Assembly (NCBI RefSeq): GCF_040183065.1
Contig: NC_091132.1
Location: 91,175,106 to 91,239,105 of the forward strand
Origin: Periplaneta americana
Taxonomy: Eukaryota > Arthropoda > Insecta > Blattodea > Blattidae
DNA: 64,000 nucleotides
Direction of reading: 5' to 3'
Under the pieces are notes generated by a model. That model was not told the origin of the DNA, ran no database searches, and worked only from the letters and a program-made list of their open reading frames with translations. How positions within the stretch are numbered: the first letter of the stretch is position 1; each line of letters begins with the position of its first letter. Positions 54,950 to 64,000 of the stretch are shown one piece after another. The position numbers were made by a program, and so were the translations under genes.

Positions 54950-55410
54950 CGGGGTTTAGTTACTTATTATTTTATGAAGTATCTGGAACTTAACTTGCTT
55001 ATTTATAACTCTGAGTGCATATTAGGCCTACTTGATGCGTCCTCTTTCAGAGAAAGATTTTCAGAAGTAACTGTAATGGAACAGGGGATGTGTCTCTTCA
55101 ATAATCCATTTGTATTTGATGTTACCCAAGCAGCAGAGCCATATAGAGATGCAAACGAGCACGCCAGTAAAGTGTTTAGGAAAAAATGGATTAGATCTTT
55201 TTAAATACCTACCAGAAGATCTATTCCCTAATCTGCGCACATTTGCAAAGTGTATTGTATCTATGTTTGGCTCAACTTACTGTTGTGAGCAGTTTTTTTT
55301 TTCCAAAATGAATATGACAAAAATATCTCCAGGTCTAGGATCACAGACATGCATTTTAGTTTCAGTATTACTGTTGAGTTGTTCTACTTTAGAGCCAAAT
55401 ATATCCGTTT
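54950..55410 (+). pseudogene. hAT transposase C-terminal relic (GTF2IRD2-like group)
   Basis: Pieces: DASSFRERFSEVTVMEQGMC, LFNNPFVFDVTQAAEPYRDA, then after a frame change DLFKYLPEDLFPNLRTFAKC and IVSMFGSTYCCEQFFFSKMN. The C-terminal pattern '.P.LR..A..I.S.FGSTY.CEQ.FS.M...K...R..LTD..L' is that of the hAT dimerisation region in the group annotated as GTF2I-repeat-containing-2-like in animal genomes. The downstream LVSVLLLSCSTLEPNI fits the following conserved block. Upstream domains are not recognisable. Confidence 0.75.
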
Positions 55411-55512
55411 TAGTTAATAACAAAAAACTCCAAGAGCCACAAAAAAAAAAAAGAAAGAAAATTAGCAGTATAGGGCTACAGTAGTATTTCGTTTCATTTA
55501 TATCGCATATAT

Positions 55513-55785
55513 TTTGTTTAATATGTTTTAAAGTTAAATGACAATGGAGTTCAGTTACTTTTAGTGTTTTTACAAAGAAACAATTGATTATGTTGATCAT
55601 TATATTGTGTTTAATATGTTTTCAAGTTAAATGACAATGGAGCTTAGTTACTTTTTTATTGGTTAAAAAAAACAATGTATTATATTGATCTTTTTTTTTT
55701 AATATATTGTACAGTTAAATGACAATGGAGCTTTGTTTTTTCTTTATTGTTTTTAAAAAGAAACAATTTATAATGTCGAACAAAA
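55513..55785 (+). repeat. Three ~90-bp tandem repeats 3' of the hAT relic
   Basis: The core GTTAAATGACAATGGAG recurs at 55533, 55626 and 55714 (spacing 93 and 88 bp), each preceded by TTTAATATGTTTT-like and followed by a T-rich stretch and AAACAAT. Probably the subterminal region of the hAT copy. Confidence 0.8.
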
Positions 55786-56539
55786 GACAGTTCAAGAATT
55801 TTTCGTGCACATGTAAAGGAATCTTTATACAATTGAAGAATATATAATTTGCCTAATGACAGTAGGTGGTTGTAATAATTATTGTATGATACATGTAATT
55901 CATATAAACAAGAGACTATAATTATTTTGAAACAAGAAATAACAGCGGAGAAATTACTGACGCGCAAGGTGTGTCGAACCTACCACTGCACTTGACGTAG
56001 CAAACAGCTGCGTTCCCCTCGCTTGCCAATCAAACGAATGTGGGGTGAGTAGGAAACGTTCCCTCCCTACTTTGCTTATAGTTCCCATAGCTGCTCTAGA
56101 GCTTAAAAATACTGTGGTGTGTTCATGGTGCGCCATAAATGGTATAAACTTAGAAACGAATGACAGGGAATGAAAAATTATACGCTACATTAAATAAACG
56201 TCCTCAACCGGGATTGAACCCCAATCTCCTGCATTTGAGTTCAGAGTTCTATTCACAAGACCACAGACGGCTTTGCGAATGTCATCCGAGCACTGCGCTC
56301 TATAGAGCTCACTGAATCCGAGTGACGAGCCCTCGATTATTGATTATCGATTAGTAGATCACACAGACGTCCTCCTTTGAAACGACAACGAATGAACCCG
56401 CGCGTTAAAATTTTGATTTGGATCCGAACAGAGTCCAGCCATTTTTTCTTGGTACGACTGTTTGTACAATGTAATACAATAATATGCAGAATGTATCAAA
56501 AACTCTGCTTCGAAAAAGGTTTATTCTAAAGATTATTAC
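55786..56539. other. No gene; possible hAT right end and a tRNA-like scrap
   Basis: GTCGAACCTACCACTG near 55974..55989 has the form of a hAT right end. On the minus strand about 56285..56205 reads GCCGTCTGTGGTCTTGTGA ... GGGGTTCAATCCCGG, a tRNA-like SINE head with a good B box. Confidence 0.4.
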
Positions 56540-56718
56540 TTGGCCTCGGTAGCGTACTTGGTATAGCGTTGACCTTCTATGCTCGAGGTTAAATGCGACA
56601 GGCTGATGTGAGTAGATTTACTACGATGTAAAAGAACTCCTGCGGGACAAAATTCCTGCACACCAGCGACGGTGATATAACCTCTGCAGTTGTAGCGTCG
56701 TTAAATAAACCATAATTT
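56540..56718 (+). mobile_element. tRNA-derived SINE (family of 37154), B-box region deleted
   Basis: TTGGCCTCGGTAGCGTACTT head joins directly to AAATGCGACAGGCTGATG, so the B box and following bases are missing. The remainder (AAAGAACTCCTGCGGGAC, CACCAGCGACGGTGATATAA, GTAGCGTCGTTAAATAA) is intact. Confidence 0.85.
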
Positions 56719-57651
56719 AAATTTTACATGTTTAAATTATTAAGTTTTTCCTTTGAAATTAATGAAATTAATTATAGCGAAACAAAATTGAATATTGTAT
56801 GCACTTAGTGTTTATGCAAGCGGAATGGTTAATGTGTATTTTCCGCATACTTGCAGGTTGGGAGCTAAATAACCAGGCAAATTATCAGGGTGAATAGTTC
56901 ATGTTGCATATAACAAAAAAAGTTTAGAATCATATTATTGTAAAGTTCATAGTTTTCGCAGAAAAAAATAATTTTCCAAAAGTCTTTAACAACCTCTGTT
57001 TACAGTAGATAACTATTGCGAGTAGGAACGTGATTTATGTCTATGTTGATAGAGAATTTGCTAAATAATTATTTTACGTTTGGCGTATTTCAATAAAGTG
57101 CACGATTTTCCAGTAAATTTAATGTAAACGTAAGAATAATTTAAACATTTGAAAATTCGAAGACGTTGCAACACTGTAACCTGAGGGTGTGGTTAGTGGA
57201 GATAGTTCACTCGGGAGAGAAATCTGAGTTCGTTTCCTTGTACGGTAGTATCAATTCCTACTTTGGAGAGCCGCACAGTGTGCAATTTTCCCAGTCTAGG
57301 TGGACAAAAATCAAATTTCGACTTTTTTAGTTACGCATAGGTGAATATGAATTCATGTTCTTTAACCTTTGATGAATGTTATGAGTAGACTTCGTTGAAT
57401 TGCCACACGCAGTATGCTATCAAGTTGCCGATGTACGGTAGTATAGAGGAGGTGAGCGACCGCCCGGTCTCGTAGTATAAGCAGTTCATGTTAAGAGTTG
57501 TGACCGGTCCAAACAGATGGAGCAGCTACAGCTAATGTATACCTATGTAAGCACTTGTTTTTGCATTACTATAGTTGGAATAGTCAAAGCTTAACATTTG
57601 TTCAGTGCAGGCAAGAATTCAATCAAACATGCCGTAATATAATATTTCAGA
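56719..57651. other. No recognisable features
   Basis: AT-rich with no coding or repeat signal that I can name. Confidence 0.5.
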
Positions 57652-57780
57652 ATCGGCTCATGTCAGTAGATTTACTGGCATGTAAAAGAACTCCTTAGGG
57701 ATAAAATTCCGGCACATCCGGCGACGCTGATATAACCTCTGCAGTTGCGAGCGTCGTTAAATGAAACATAACATTTTTTT
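57652..57780 (+). mobile_element. 5'-truncated SINE (family of 37154)
   Basis: Only the 3' half is present: CTCATGTCAGTAGATTTACT, AAAAGAACTCCTTAGGG, GGCACATCCGGCGACGCTGA and tail GCGAGCGTCGTTAAATGAAA. Confidence 0.85.
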
Positions 57781-57813
57781 CGAAGATACTATTCTGTACA
57801 TAATTTTAAAATC

Positions 57814-58215
57814 GTGTTCAAAAGCATCATCCGTTTAGAATCTTCTAAACTACAACTCTCAGAAGCCTTTAATATAGTGGATAAAGTATCACAAACCGTT
57901 ATCCAAAATAACATTTCACTAATTTCAGAAAAAGTTAAATGTAAGTTGAGAAACGTTACTGCTAAAAATTCTGCCTATTCACAACTTCGTATTATACTGT
58001 AAAATATGATTTACTATCAGGTCACGACAAGAGGTCTGAAGTTGATGTACTAAAAAGTAGTGACTTCCCGTTCTTCAAATATGCACCTATTACATCGTGT
58101 GATGTTGAACGTCCATTTTACCAATATAAAAACTGTGTAAGTGACCATCGGAGGAGGTTCACTTTGCAGTAGCTCAAAATGTACGTAACTCTTCACTGCA
58201 ATGCACATATTCAAG
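57814..58215 (+). pseudogene. hAT transposase C-terminal relic (CGGBP1-like group)
   Basis: First piece: RLESSKLQLSEAFNIVDKVS and SLISEKVKCKLRNVTAKNSA. In another frame SDFPFFKYAPITSCDVERPF, YQYKNCVSDHRRRFTLQ, stop, LKMYVTLHCNAH. The 'F.YAP.TS.DVERSFS.YKN.L...R..F....L....V...N' pattern is the hAT dimerisation region of a widespread arthropod group often annotated CGGBP1-like. One frame change and one stop; the N-terminal half is missing. Confidence 0.75.
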
Positions 58216-59047
58216 GATGATGTGAGTATCTTACATTTAAGAGTTAATACATATCACTATAAATAATTGTGTATTTACATGTTTAGACAGTTCCTACTTC
58301 AATGATCATTCATTATATTTCTTGAATGCAGGATACAGATTTTATTGTAGGAACAGTATATTGCTCAGTGTTTACATCAGAGGCATACTCCATCCTTTGC
58401 ACGCCCCCTTCTCATACAGTCTATACCGCGTGCGCAGTAAACCTTACGATTCTCGTGGCAATTCCACGAAGACTAGTTATGAGAAATAACTTATACTGTT
58501 TTATCAGCGACAAGCTATATTTAGAAGGATATGAACGAGTTCTTTCTTACACTTCTCGCTCCTGTTCAGCTGTAGACAGAGGGGCTCACTATGTGAATGA
58601 AAAAGAAAGAATTTTTAATGATTTATTGTGTTGTAAGACATGGAATCTGTTCAGATAGGTACGTTCTTACTAATGTAACTTCAATTACGAGTTTGTAAAG
58701 TATTTTAATTCTTACAGAAGGGTTTAAAATTACAATTAAAAAGTATTATTTTAAAGTTCTCGAAATATAATCTGAGTTTTAATATAACCGGTCACGTCCA
58801 GTTACAATTCTTTTACCCTTTAATACAGCATCATTTACAGTGTTGAATCCTTGTTTTAAAGTTTTCGCGTTCTTGCGCATTTTTAGTAATTAATTTTTTT
58901 CAGTGGTGGGGCATACGGTAACTGTTCCATGTTTGGTTTAACATAAGAAAAGTATCATGAAATCAGAAAGTTTTTAATCACTTGTGAGTGTTTTAGGCCT
59001 GCAAAATTATTCACATGACACATTTTTATCTAACCTTAACAAACGCA
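58216..59047. other. No firm features
   Basis: An open frame at 58326..58658 (110 codons) has no recognisable domain and lies in ordinary-composition sequence. I do not call it a gene. Confidence 0.4.
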
Positions 59048-59857
59048 CAGTGAATCAGAACGCAAATTACTAGCTGGGCGAAATTAATAACTTCTCTGCA
59101 TTCCAACAGATTGTTATGAAACTTCGTACATGCCTTTATAGATGGTACACATGTTTTGTGTACGAAGTCTAACTAGTTTTCACAAGAAAAATTATCCCTT
59201 TATAGTGTGTGCATTTAAACAAAATTAATATCTTATGTCATATCTAACAGATTTTTTTATGAATTTTTATAAGAAGTTGTAGGTGGCATAGGCTATATTT
59301 TTTGTCTGATTATGATTTATAAGAGGAACTGTACCTTTACAGTGGTGCATTTAGACAAAATTAATAACTCCTCTCCTATATAATATATTTTTCTGAAACT
59401 TTCTACAACAATTAGGCCTACAGGTAGTATACAGATATCAGAAGTTGTAGGTCTACACAAAAAATATATGCTATCTGTAATTCGTGTAAAAAATTCCATA
59501 AAAATCTGTTGTGTAGGAGAGATGTTAATTTTACGTAAATGCACCCCCTGTAAAGGGGTAATTCCTCTTATGTAACCGTAAATATACTTTGTACACAAAA
59601 AATATATTCTAGGCCTATATGTAACTTCCATACAGTGTTTCATAAAAATCTGTTAGATAGGAGAGAAGTTATTATTTTAGTCTAAAACCACCCCCTATAA
59701 AGAGGTAACTTCCTCGCACATAAACGTAGTCAGAGTTTGTATACAAAAAAAAAAAACGTGCTACTTATAAGGTCTGTGCAAAGTTTCATAACAATCCGTT
59801 GGAATGGAGAGAAGTTATTAATTATGTCCAGCTAGATTTGCGTTATTGCACACTATG
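59048..59857. repeat. Inverted array of ~85-bp repeats
   Basis: A unit built on AAATTAATAACTTCTCTCC with 'CAACAGATTGTTATGAAACTT' appears at 59085, 59223 and 59357 in one direction and, inverted, near 59500, 59640 and 59790 (CATAAAAATCTGTTGTGTAG, GGAGAGAAGTTATTAATT). The outer units are the best matching inverted pair (ATTTGCGT...ACGCAAAT edges). It ends 41 bp before the DUF4817 start codon, so it may be a complex terminal/subterminal repeat of that element. Confidence 0.7.
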
Positions 59858-59897
59858 AGCCGGTGAGTTATTATTTAGTGATTGTGTGTGTCAGATA

Positions 59898-60230
59898 ATG
59901 CCACGATTTTCAAACAAAGAATATCTTGATATGACACTAATTTACGAAGAAACACGATGTAGTCCCCGTGCAGCTCAAGAGTATTATAAAGAGCGATATC
60001 CTGAGAGACATATTTCAAATCCAGATATATTTATCGCTGTTTGTCACTGGTCTGTAATACTAGTAGTGTTGTTCCAGATTATCGTAACCGTGGACGACAA
60101 TGCCCTAACGAAATAATCGACAAAGATGAGGGTATCTTAAATTAAGTGAAAGAAAACCCTGGACGCAGCAGTCGCGATATTGCTCGAGAGGTTGGTACAT
60201 CCCTGGATCATATATACGCAGATTGCTCTG
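59898..60230 (+). pseudogene. DUF4817-type transposase N-terminal relic
   Basis: ATG at 59898 opens MPRFSNKEYLDMTLIYEETR, AAQEYYKERYPERHISNPDI, a DUF4817 HTH-like N-terminus. After a frame change come VVPDYRNRGRQCPNEIIDK, KENPGRSSRDIAREVGTSLD, i.e. the second HTH ('V.ENP..S.R.IA.EVG.S'). The catalytic core and C-terminus are missing. Same protein group as the remnant at 5145, but a different and less deleted copy. Confidence 0.75.
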
Positions 60231-60712
60231 CGTTATAGGCTTTGACGATAACAACTTTTGTCAGATTTACTATGCTGCCATCTAGTTATTACATAAGGAG
60301 TCACGTCATAACTCTAATTTGAATTGAATTAGCGACTGTACTGCCATCTCGTGTTCGGTTACGGCGGACGGGTGGTGATCCTGGCGGTTGCTCTCTTCAA
60401 AGTGCAACCGGTGTTAATATAGGAATGAGCACTCTATATTAGAGCTGGGAACGGAGCGAGTAGAACTGTTGAGTTACTCGGTTCTATCGGCTTATGTACT
60501 TCGCCGAAGTTACTCGGTTAATCGTAGCCGTTACCGGTCAGTTCAAACGTTCAAACAGAGTTCACGTGTTTTACTTTATTCTAGCAGACAACAACGTAGG
60601 TACTGTTGTATTTAAACATTTTCTGCTGCAGGATAAATTATTTCCTTATTCCCAAGGCGGGCTGAAATGCCTCTAGCCTAATAAACACTGACAGTCTGAA
60701 CATATTACTGTA
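60231..60712. other. No firm features
   Basis: TAGAGCTGGGAACGGAG at 60439 has the look of a hAT end, and the 60-codon open frame at 60494 has no recognised family. Confidence 0.35.
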
Positions 60713-60777
<65 letters not shown>

Positions 60778-60778
60778 C
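60713..60778. repeat. (AAT)n followed by (ATT)n
   Basis: About sixteen AAT units run into five or six ATT units, next to the LINE fragment. Confidence 0.9.
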
Positions 60779-61066
60779 AAAGTCCAGAATAACAGAGAAA
60801 GTATGGAATTGAACGGGTTACATAAGCTCCTTGTTTATGCGGTTGACGTGACTATATTAGGAGAAAATCCACAAAAAATTAGGGAAAACACGGAAATTTT
60901 ACTTGAAGCAAGTAAAGAGATAGGTGTGAAAGTAAATCCCGAAAATACAAAGTATATGATTATGTCTCGGGACCAGAACAGTGTACGAAATGGAAATATA
61001 AACGTTGGAAATTTATCCTTTGAAGAGCTGGAAAAAGTCAAACATCTTGGAGGAAAAGTAACAAAT
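60779..61066 (+). pseudogene. LINE reverse transcriptase fragment, catalytic YADD mutated to YAVD
   Basis: KVQNNRESMELNGLHKLLVY is followed by AVDVTILGENPQKIRENTEI, LLEASKEIGVKVNPENTKYM, SRDQNSVRNGNINVGNLSFE and KHLGGKVTN. This aligns along its length with the 20278..21463 LINE (there YADD). The first catalytic Asp of YADD-box position 3 is kept and position 4 changed, giving YAVD. It stops abruptly where the pogo-like element begins. Confidence 0.88.
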
Positions 61067-63780
61067 GGGAGACCGGGGTAAAGTGGACACCTTAAGAGAT
61101 ACGTGTCTATATTTTGCACATTGTATAATTTTGTGACCTGAAATTTTGGCATGGTGAAGAGTTCACCTTAATGTATTTGTTTCTAGAGTTTGTAGCTGTT
61201 GCAACTAATATTTTCTTCTTTGTTACAAGTTTTTATAATAGTTGCACAAAGTCCACTTTACTCCTGTTGACTGGGTAAAGCGGGCCCTTGATATAATTTT
61301 CACCCTCAGTCAATAATTATTCGCATAATATGAAATTAATGAACTAAACAAGACACTCTAAAATAACTAAATGACAACAACTTTGTTTATCAGTAAAATA
61401 ATATATTTTATTCAAAATTAAATGCAAATAAGAATTGGCAAAATAGAGTGCTTATTATAAAAAAAATGTTTTCCACTTTTAAGCTTATCTATGGCATTCT
61501 AATTTCATTTTAAACAAAAATCGCAAGTAAATGCATCACAATCATCATCATCAACACCAGCACAGTCATCATGTGCCCACTTCAAACATTTTGAGCACTG
61601 AATCCATCCCTCGCCACTGTGTGACCTAAGATAGGTGTCACTGCAGAATAGGCATACTGCATCATCATTATCTTCTTCGGAGCTAGATTCCTGTTCAAAA
61701 ATGATTTTCCTCCTACTTGCTGGCTTCTCCTTATTTTTCATACTCTTTGATTTGGCAGAATCATGTTTTCTTTTTGGCTGAATCTTCTTATTTTCTTGTG
61801 CAGTTTTCCTGTTCTTCTCCTCAGAAAGTTGGTTCTTGTAAGGACTGCTGGTTAAAATTGTGGCACAGCTTCTCTTCCTTTTCGAAGATCGAGCTTGGGT
61901 TGATTTAGGAACTGGCATTATATCTTCTGGAGTGACTTTGAATGAGGAACAAGCTTTTGGAGAATTGTCTGGTGTGGATGGATCAGTGGAAGTTGATGGG
62001 AGAACTAACAATTGTTCAGGTATGTCAATGGAATTGTCAGGAGAAACTGGGTTGGGCGAACTGTTAAGGTTATCTGGAATAGGTCTGTCACTTGGAAGTG
62101 ATGGAGCGAAATCTGATTCCTGAAAAACATCTGGATCGAATGGGATGATTCCACACTTTCTGAAGCCACTAATTGCTGTAGATGGAGTTGCCGCTTTGAG
62201 ATATGCCTCACCAAAGAGTTTGCTGACTTTGGAACTGGGTAACTGATCTTCCAGAATTGTTCCGCATAAATTTCTCAATAGCAGCAATATAGAAAGCGTT
62301 AAGCGGGGCCATGAATAACACATCAAGCGGTTGCAACTTGTGACTGCAGTGCGGGGGAATGGTTATGATGGTAACGTTGTTTTTCCTGGCTCGAATAATC
62401 ACATCAAGGTTCTTAGTATGTGTCAAATGCCCATCCATTATGAGGAGTGCAGGGTCTTCTCTTGTAGGCTTCACATGGTTCAGGAAATGATCAAACCAGG
62501 CTCCAAAAGTTTCCATTTGCATCCATCCAGATCCGTTGCATGAAAACACAGTTCCTGGAGGAGCTCCGTCTTGCAGCTCTACTTTCATCCTCTGACGTGA
62601 GAATATTAACATTGGAGGAATAAAATTTCCCCCAGGACTCATGCAAATTACAGCTGTAGACAGAACACCTCGTTCTGCAGAAGTGATGATCCCCACCTGT
62701 TTTGTACCCTTTCTTGCCAGGACTTTCTTTGATCTTGTGTGGACAGTCGTAATACCTGTCTCATCGACATTAAATATATGGTGAGATGGAAAATTTTTAT
62801 CTTCTAGCACGGATTTGAGGATTTAGAAAAATTTATTTAAGCTCACTGCATTAAAGCCCTGCGCCCTAGCGATGGAAGTTGCCTCAGGTGATCGCAGACT
62901 TATTTCAGGATGGCGCTTCTTAAATCCTTCAAACCAATTTTCACCTGCCAATCCCGTATTCTTGTTGAAAGGATGCTTCAATTGGTTCCTTTCGGCTAAT
63001 TGAAAAGCTAGCTGACGCACATCTTTCACTGTCAACCCGTAGAACATGCTTTCCATTTTTAAAGCATAGTTCACTAACTCATGTTCTTTTCGTTATTAAA
63101 TACAGGCCGTTTCGAACCCAGAACCTTCTTGTCTTCGACTGCATCTACGTTTAAGTTGTTAACTCTCCTCTTCAATGTCGTTCGAGGCACCCCAAAAACG
63201 TATCTTGCTTTTTTGCAGCCCATTGACCCATCACGAACTGCAGAAATGGCAGCCCGCATTTTAGAAGGACTCCAGCTTTGCTGTGCTGTCGTGTGCAGTG
63301 TCGTTCTAGGCACTGCGAAATGTCTACAAAAATAACACAAATAAAAAAGTAAATATTTAAGTATTAACATCCTCCGGGGTAATGTGGTCCCTTGAAGGGC
63401 CGCTATACCCCATATACATACTAAATTTTAAAACCACTGAAAAGAAAGTGAAGCGATATTTAAAGCAGAGAATAGCTACACAGGTTTGTAGCATGAACCC
63501 TAGCCTTATTAATAAAAACAGTTCAAATATAGTTACAGTTATATTACTAGAGTAAACATGACAGTTACAAACCACTTACCTTAGATCAAATGTCTCGAAA
63601 TGGTGATATTCTTCACTGATGTCAACAAAATACACAACCACTCGTAACAACAGCTACAGCTCAACTGACTGGATGGTAGGGAAGCAGTATGGAGCTTGCC
63701 GGTTAGAGCGCGGCACTAACAAAGAAAATAAAAGAAGGGTGCTACTTTACCCCGGGGGACCGCTATATACGGGTCTTCCC
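61067..63780 (-). mobile_element. pogo/Tigger-like DNA transposon, ~2.7 kb
   Basis: The left end GGGAGACCGGGGTAAAGTGG and the reverse complement of the right end (GGGAAGACCCG ... CCCCGGGGTAAAGTAG) match, the left being shorter by about 16 bp. A subterminal motif GGGTAAAGCGGGCCCTTGA (61273) recurs inverted near the right side (63380..63412). The transposase fills the middle on the minus strand. The left flank is a LINE RT fragment and the right flank a different LINE's endonuclease. I could not identify a clear TA duplication. Confidence 0.7.
61505..63345 (-). pseudogene. pogo/Tigger-type transposase with C-terminal PHD-like finger
   Basis: From N to C: a psq-type HTH (SPSKMRAAISAVRDGSMGCK, FGVPRTTLKRRVNNL); a CENP-B/Tc5-type HTH (QLAFQLAERNQLKHPFNKNT, ENWFEGFKKRHPEISLR); the DDE_1 catalytic domain with first Asp in IFNVDETGITTVH, second in LLIMDGHLTHTKNLDV and third in SHKLQPLDVLFMAPLN; FRKCGIIPFDPDVF; a long Ser/Pro/Lys linker; and a zinc finger CLFCSDTYL...GWIQCSKCLKWAHDDC...FTCDFC at the end. 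The finger spacing (C-x2-C ... C-x2-C ... H-x2-C ... C-x2-C) is PHD-like. Lesions: a 1-bp shift near 63085, an in-frame stop near 62823 and a 1-bp shift near 62235. All catalytic residues are present. Confidence 0.9.
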
Positions 63781-63783
63781 TAC

Positions 63784-64000
63784 TAATCTTAGGTAACACT
63801 ACTGAAGTTACCTCAAAATGTTTTTCATGACATATGTTTCCTAAATCTATGATATTAAAATCAATATCTGTTCTAAGAAACAAACAAACACCACCATGTA
63901 ATGAATTAACTCTACAATATTTGTTAGCAAGTTTGTAACTGTCCATATGCACAAGTTAAATTTCATCTCTTGACATCCAATGCTCACAAACACTTAATAC
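63784..64000 (-). pseudogene. LINE endonuclease (APE-type) fragment, cut by window end
   Basis: The minus strand reads VLSVCEHWMSRDEI, stop, then HMDSYKLANKYCRVNSLHGG and VCLFLRTDIDFNIIDLGNIC, FEVTSVVLPK. The 'SE.W' block followed by '.Y......R...HGGV..F...' is the N-terminal endonuclease of jockey/CR1-type LINEs. It is truncated at 63783 by the pogo-like element and continues beyond 64000. Confidence 0.7.

Noticed and set aside
58326-58658. 110-codon open frame as a host gene
   Set aside because: No recognisable motif, no splice or start evidence; composition is like the surroundings.

Overview
This window looks like intergenic and intronic nuclear DNA from a large, repeat-rich insect genome. 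A cockroach or another polyneopteran insect is my best guess; that is an inference from repeat style and from recalled protein families, not a database result. The evidence is one clear insect-type neuropeptide GPCR exon with a splice donor, several tRNA-derived SINE families (many ending in GCGTCGTTAAATAA-like tails), long (AAT)n and other microsatellites, and remnants of many eukaryotic transposon superfamilies. There are no operons, no CRISPR arrays and no other prokaryotic signs.

Only one host gene is convincing. It is the first large coding exon (34323..35277, +) of a pyrokinin/CAPA-type (neuromedin-U-receptor-like) class A GPCR. The exon carries TM1 to TM5 and stops inside a codon at a consensus donor; TM6 and TM7 must lie further downstream and I did not find them. 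Upstream lie a 233-bp tandem duplication (33413..33882) and a CpG-rich block (about 32870..33260) that could be its promoter or 5' exon.

Layout from left to right. 0-4.4 kb: ORF1-like and reverse-transcriptase LINE remnants, a 130-bp MITE. 4.5-10.3 kb: a DUF4817 (mariner-like) element whose N-terminal coding part is split by a 4.55-kb hAT element with a perfect 8-bp target duplication. 11-17.6 kb: SINEs, three long-inverted-repeat elements, a LINE fragment and a dead piggyBac transposase. 18-21.5 kb: an inverted tRNA-like cluster and a 5'-truncated LINE with target duplications. 23.5-26.6 kb: two copies of a 1.1-kb TA-target element in inverted orientation. 27.3-28.8 kb: an internally deleted Tc1/mariner-superfamily element. 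29.2-32.8 kb: a 3.5-kb minisatellite containing a 576-bp duplicated unit with a SINE inside. 34-36 kb: the receptor exon and start of its intron. 36-43.5 kb: SINEs, a third 1.1-kb element, a hAT-type element with 8-bp duplication, and a Helitron. 44.5-47.7 kb: a Foldback-like element with another repeat nested in it, a MADF-domain remnant and a 679-bp fold-back element. 48.4-49.7 kb: the fourth 1.1-kb element, inserted inside a SINE. 51-58.2 kb: a second copy of the nested repeat, an internally deleted hAT element and two more hAT transposase relics. 59-64 kb: an inverted repeat array, a second DUF4817 relic, a LINE fragment and a pogo-like transposon with a C-terminal PHD-like finger, then a LINE endonuclease fragment running off the window.

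Most coding sequence here is dead transposase or reverse transcriptase broken by stops and frameshifts. The most informative content is the nesting order and the exact target-site duplications, which allow relative dating of insertions. I did not find evidence for a new multi-gene biological system.
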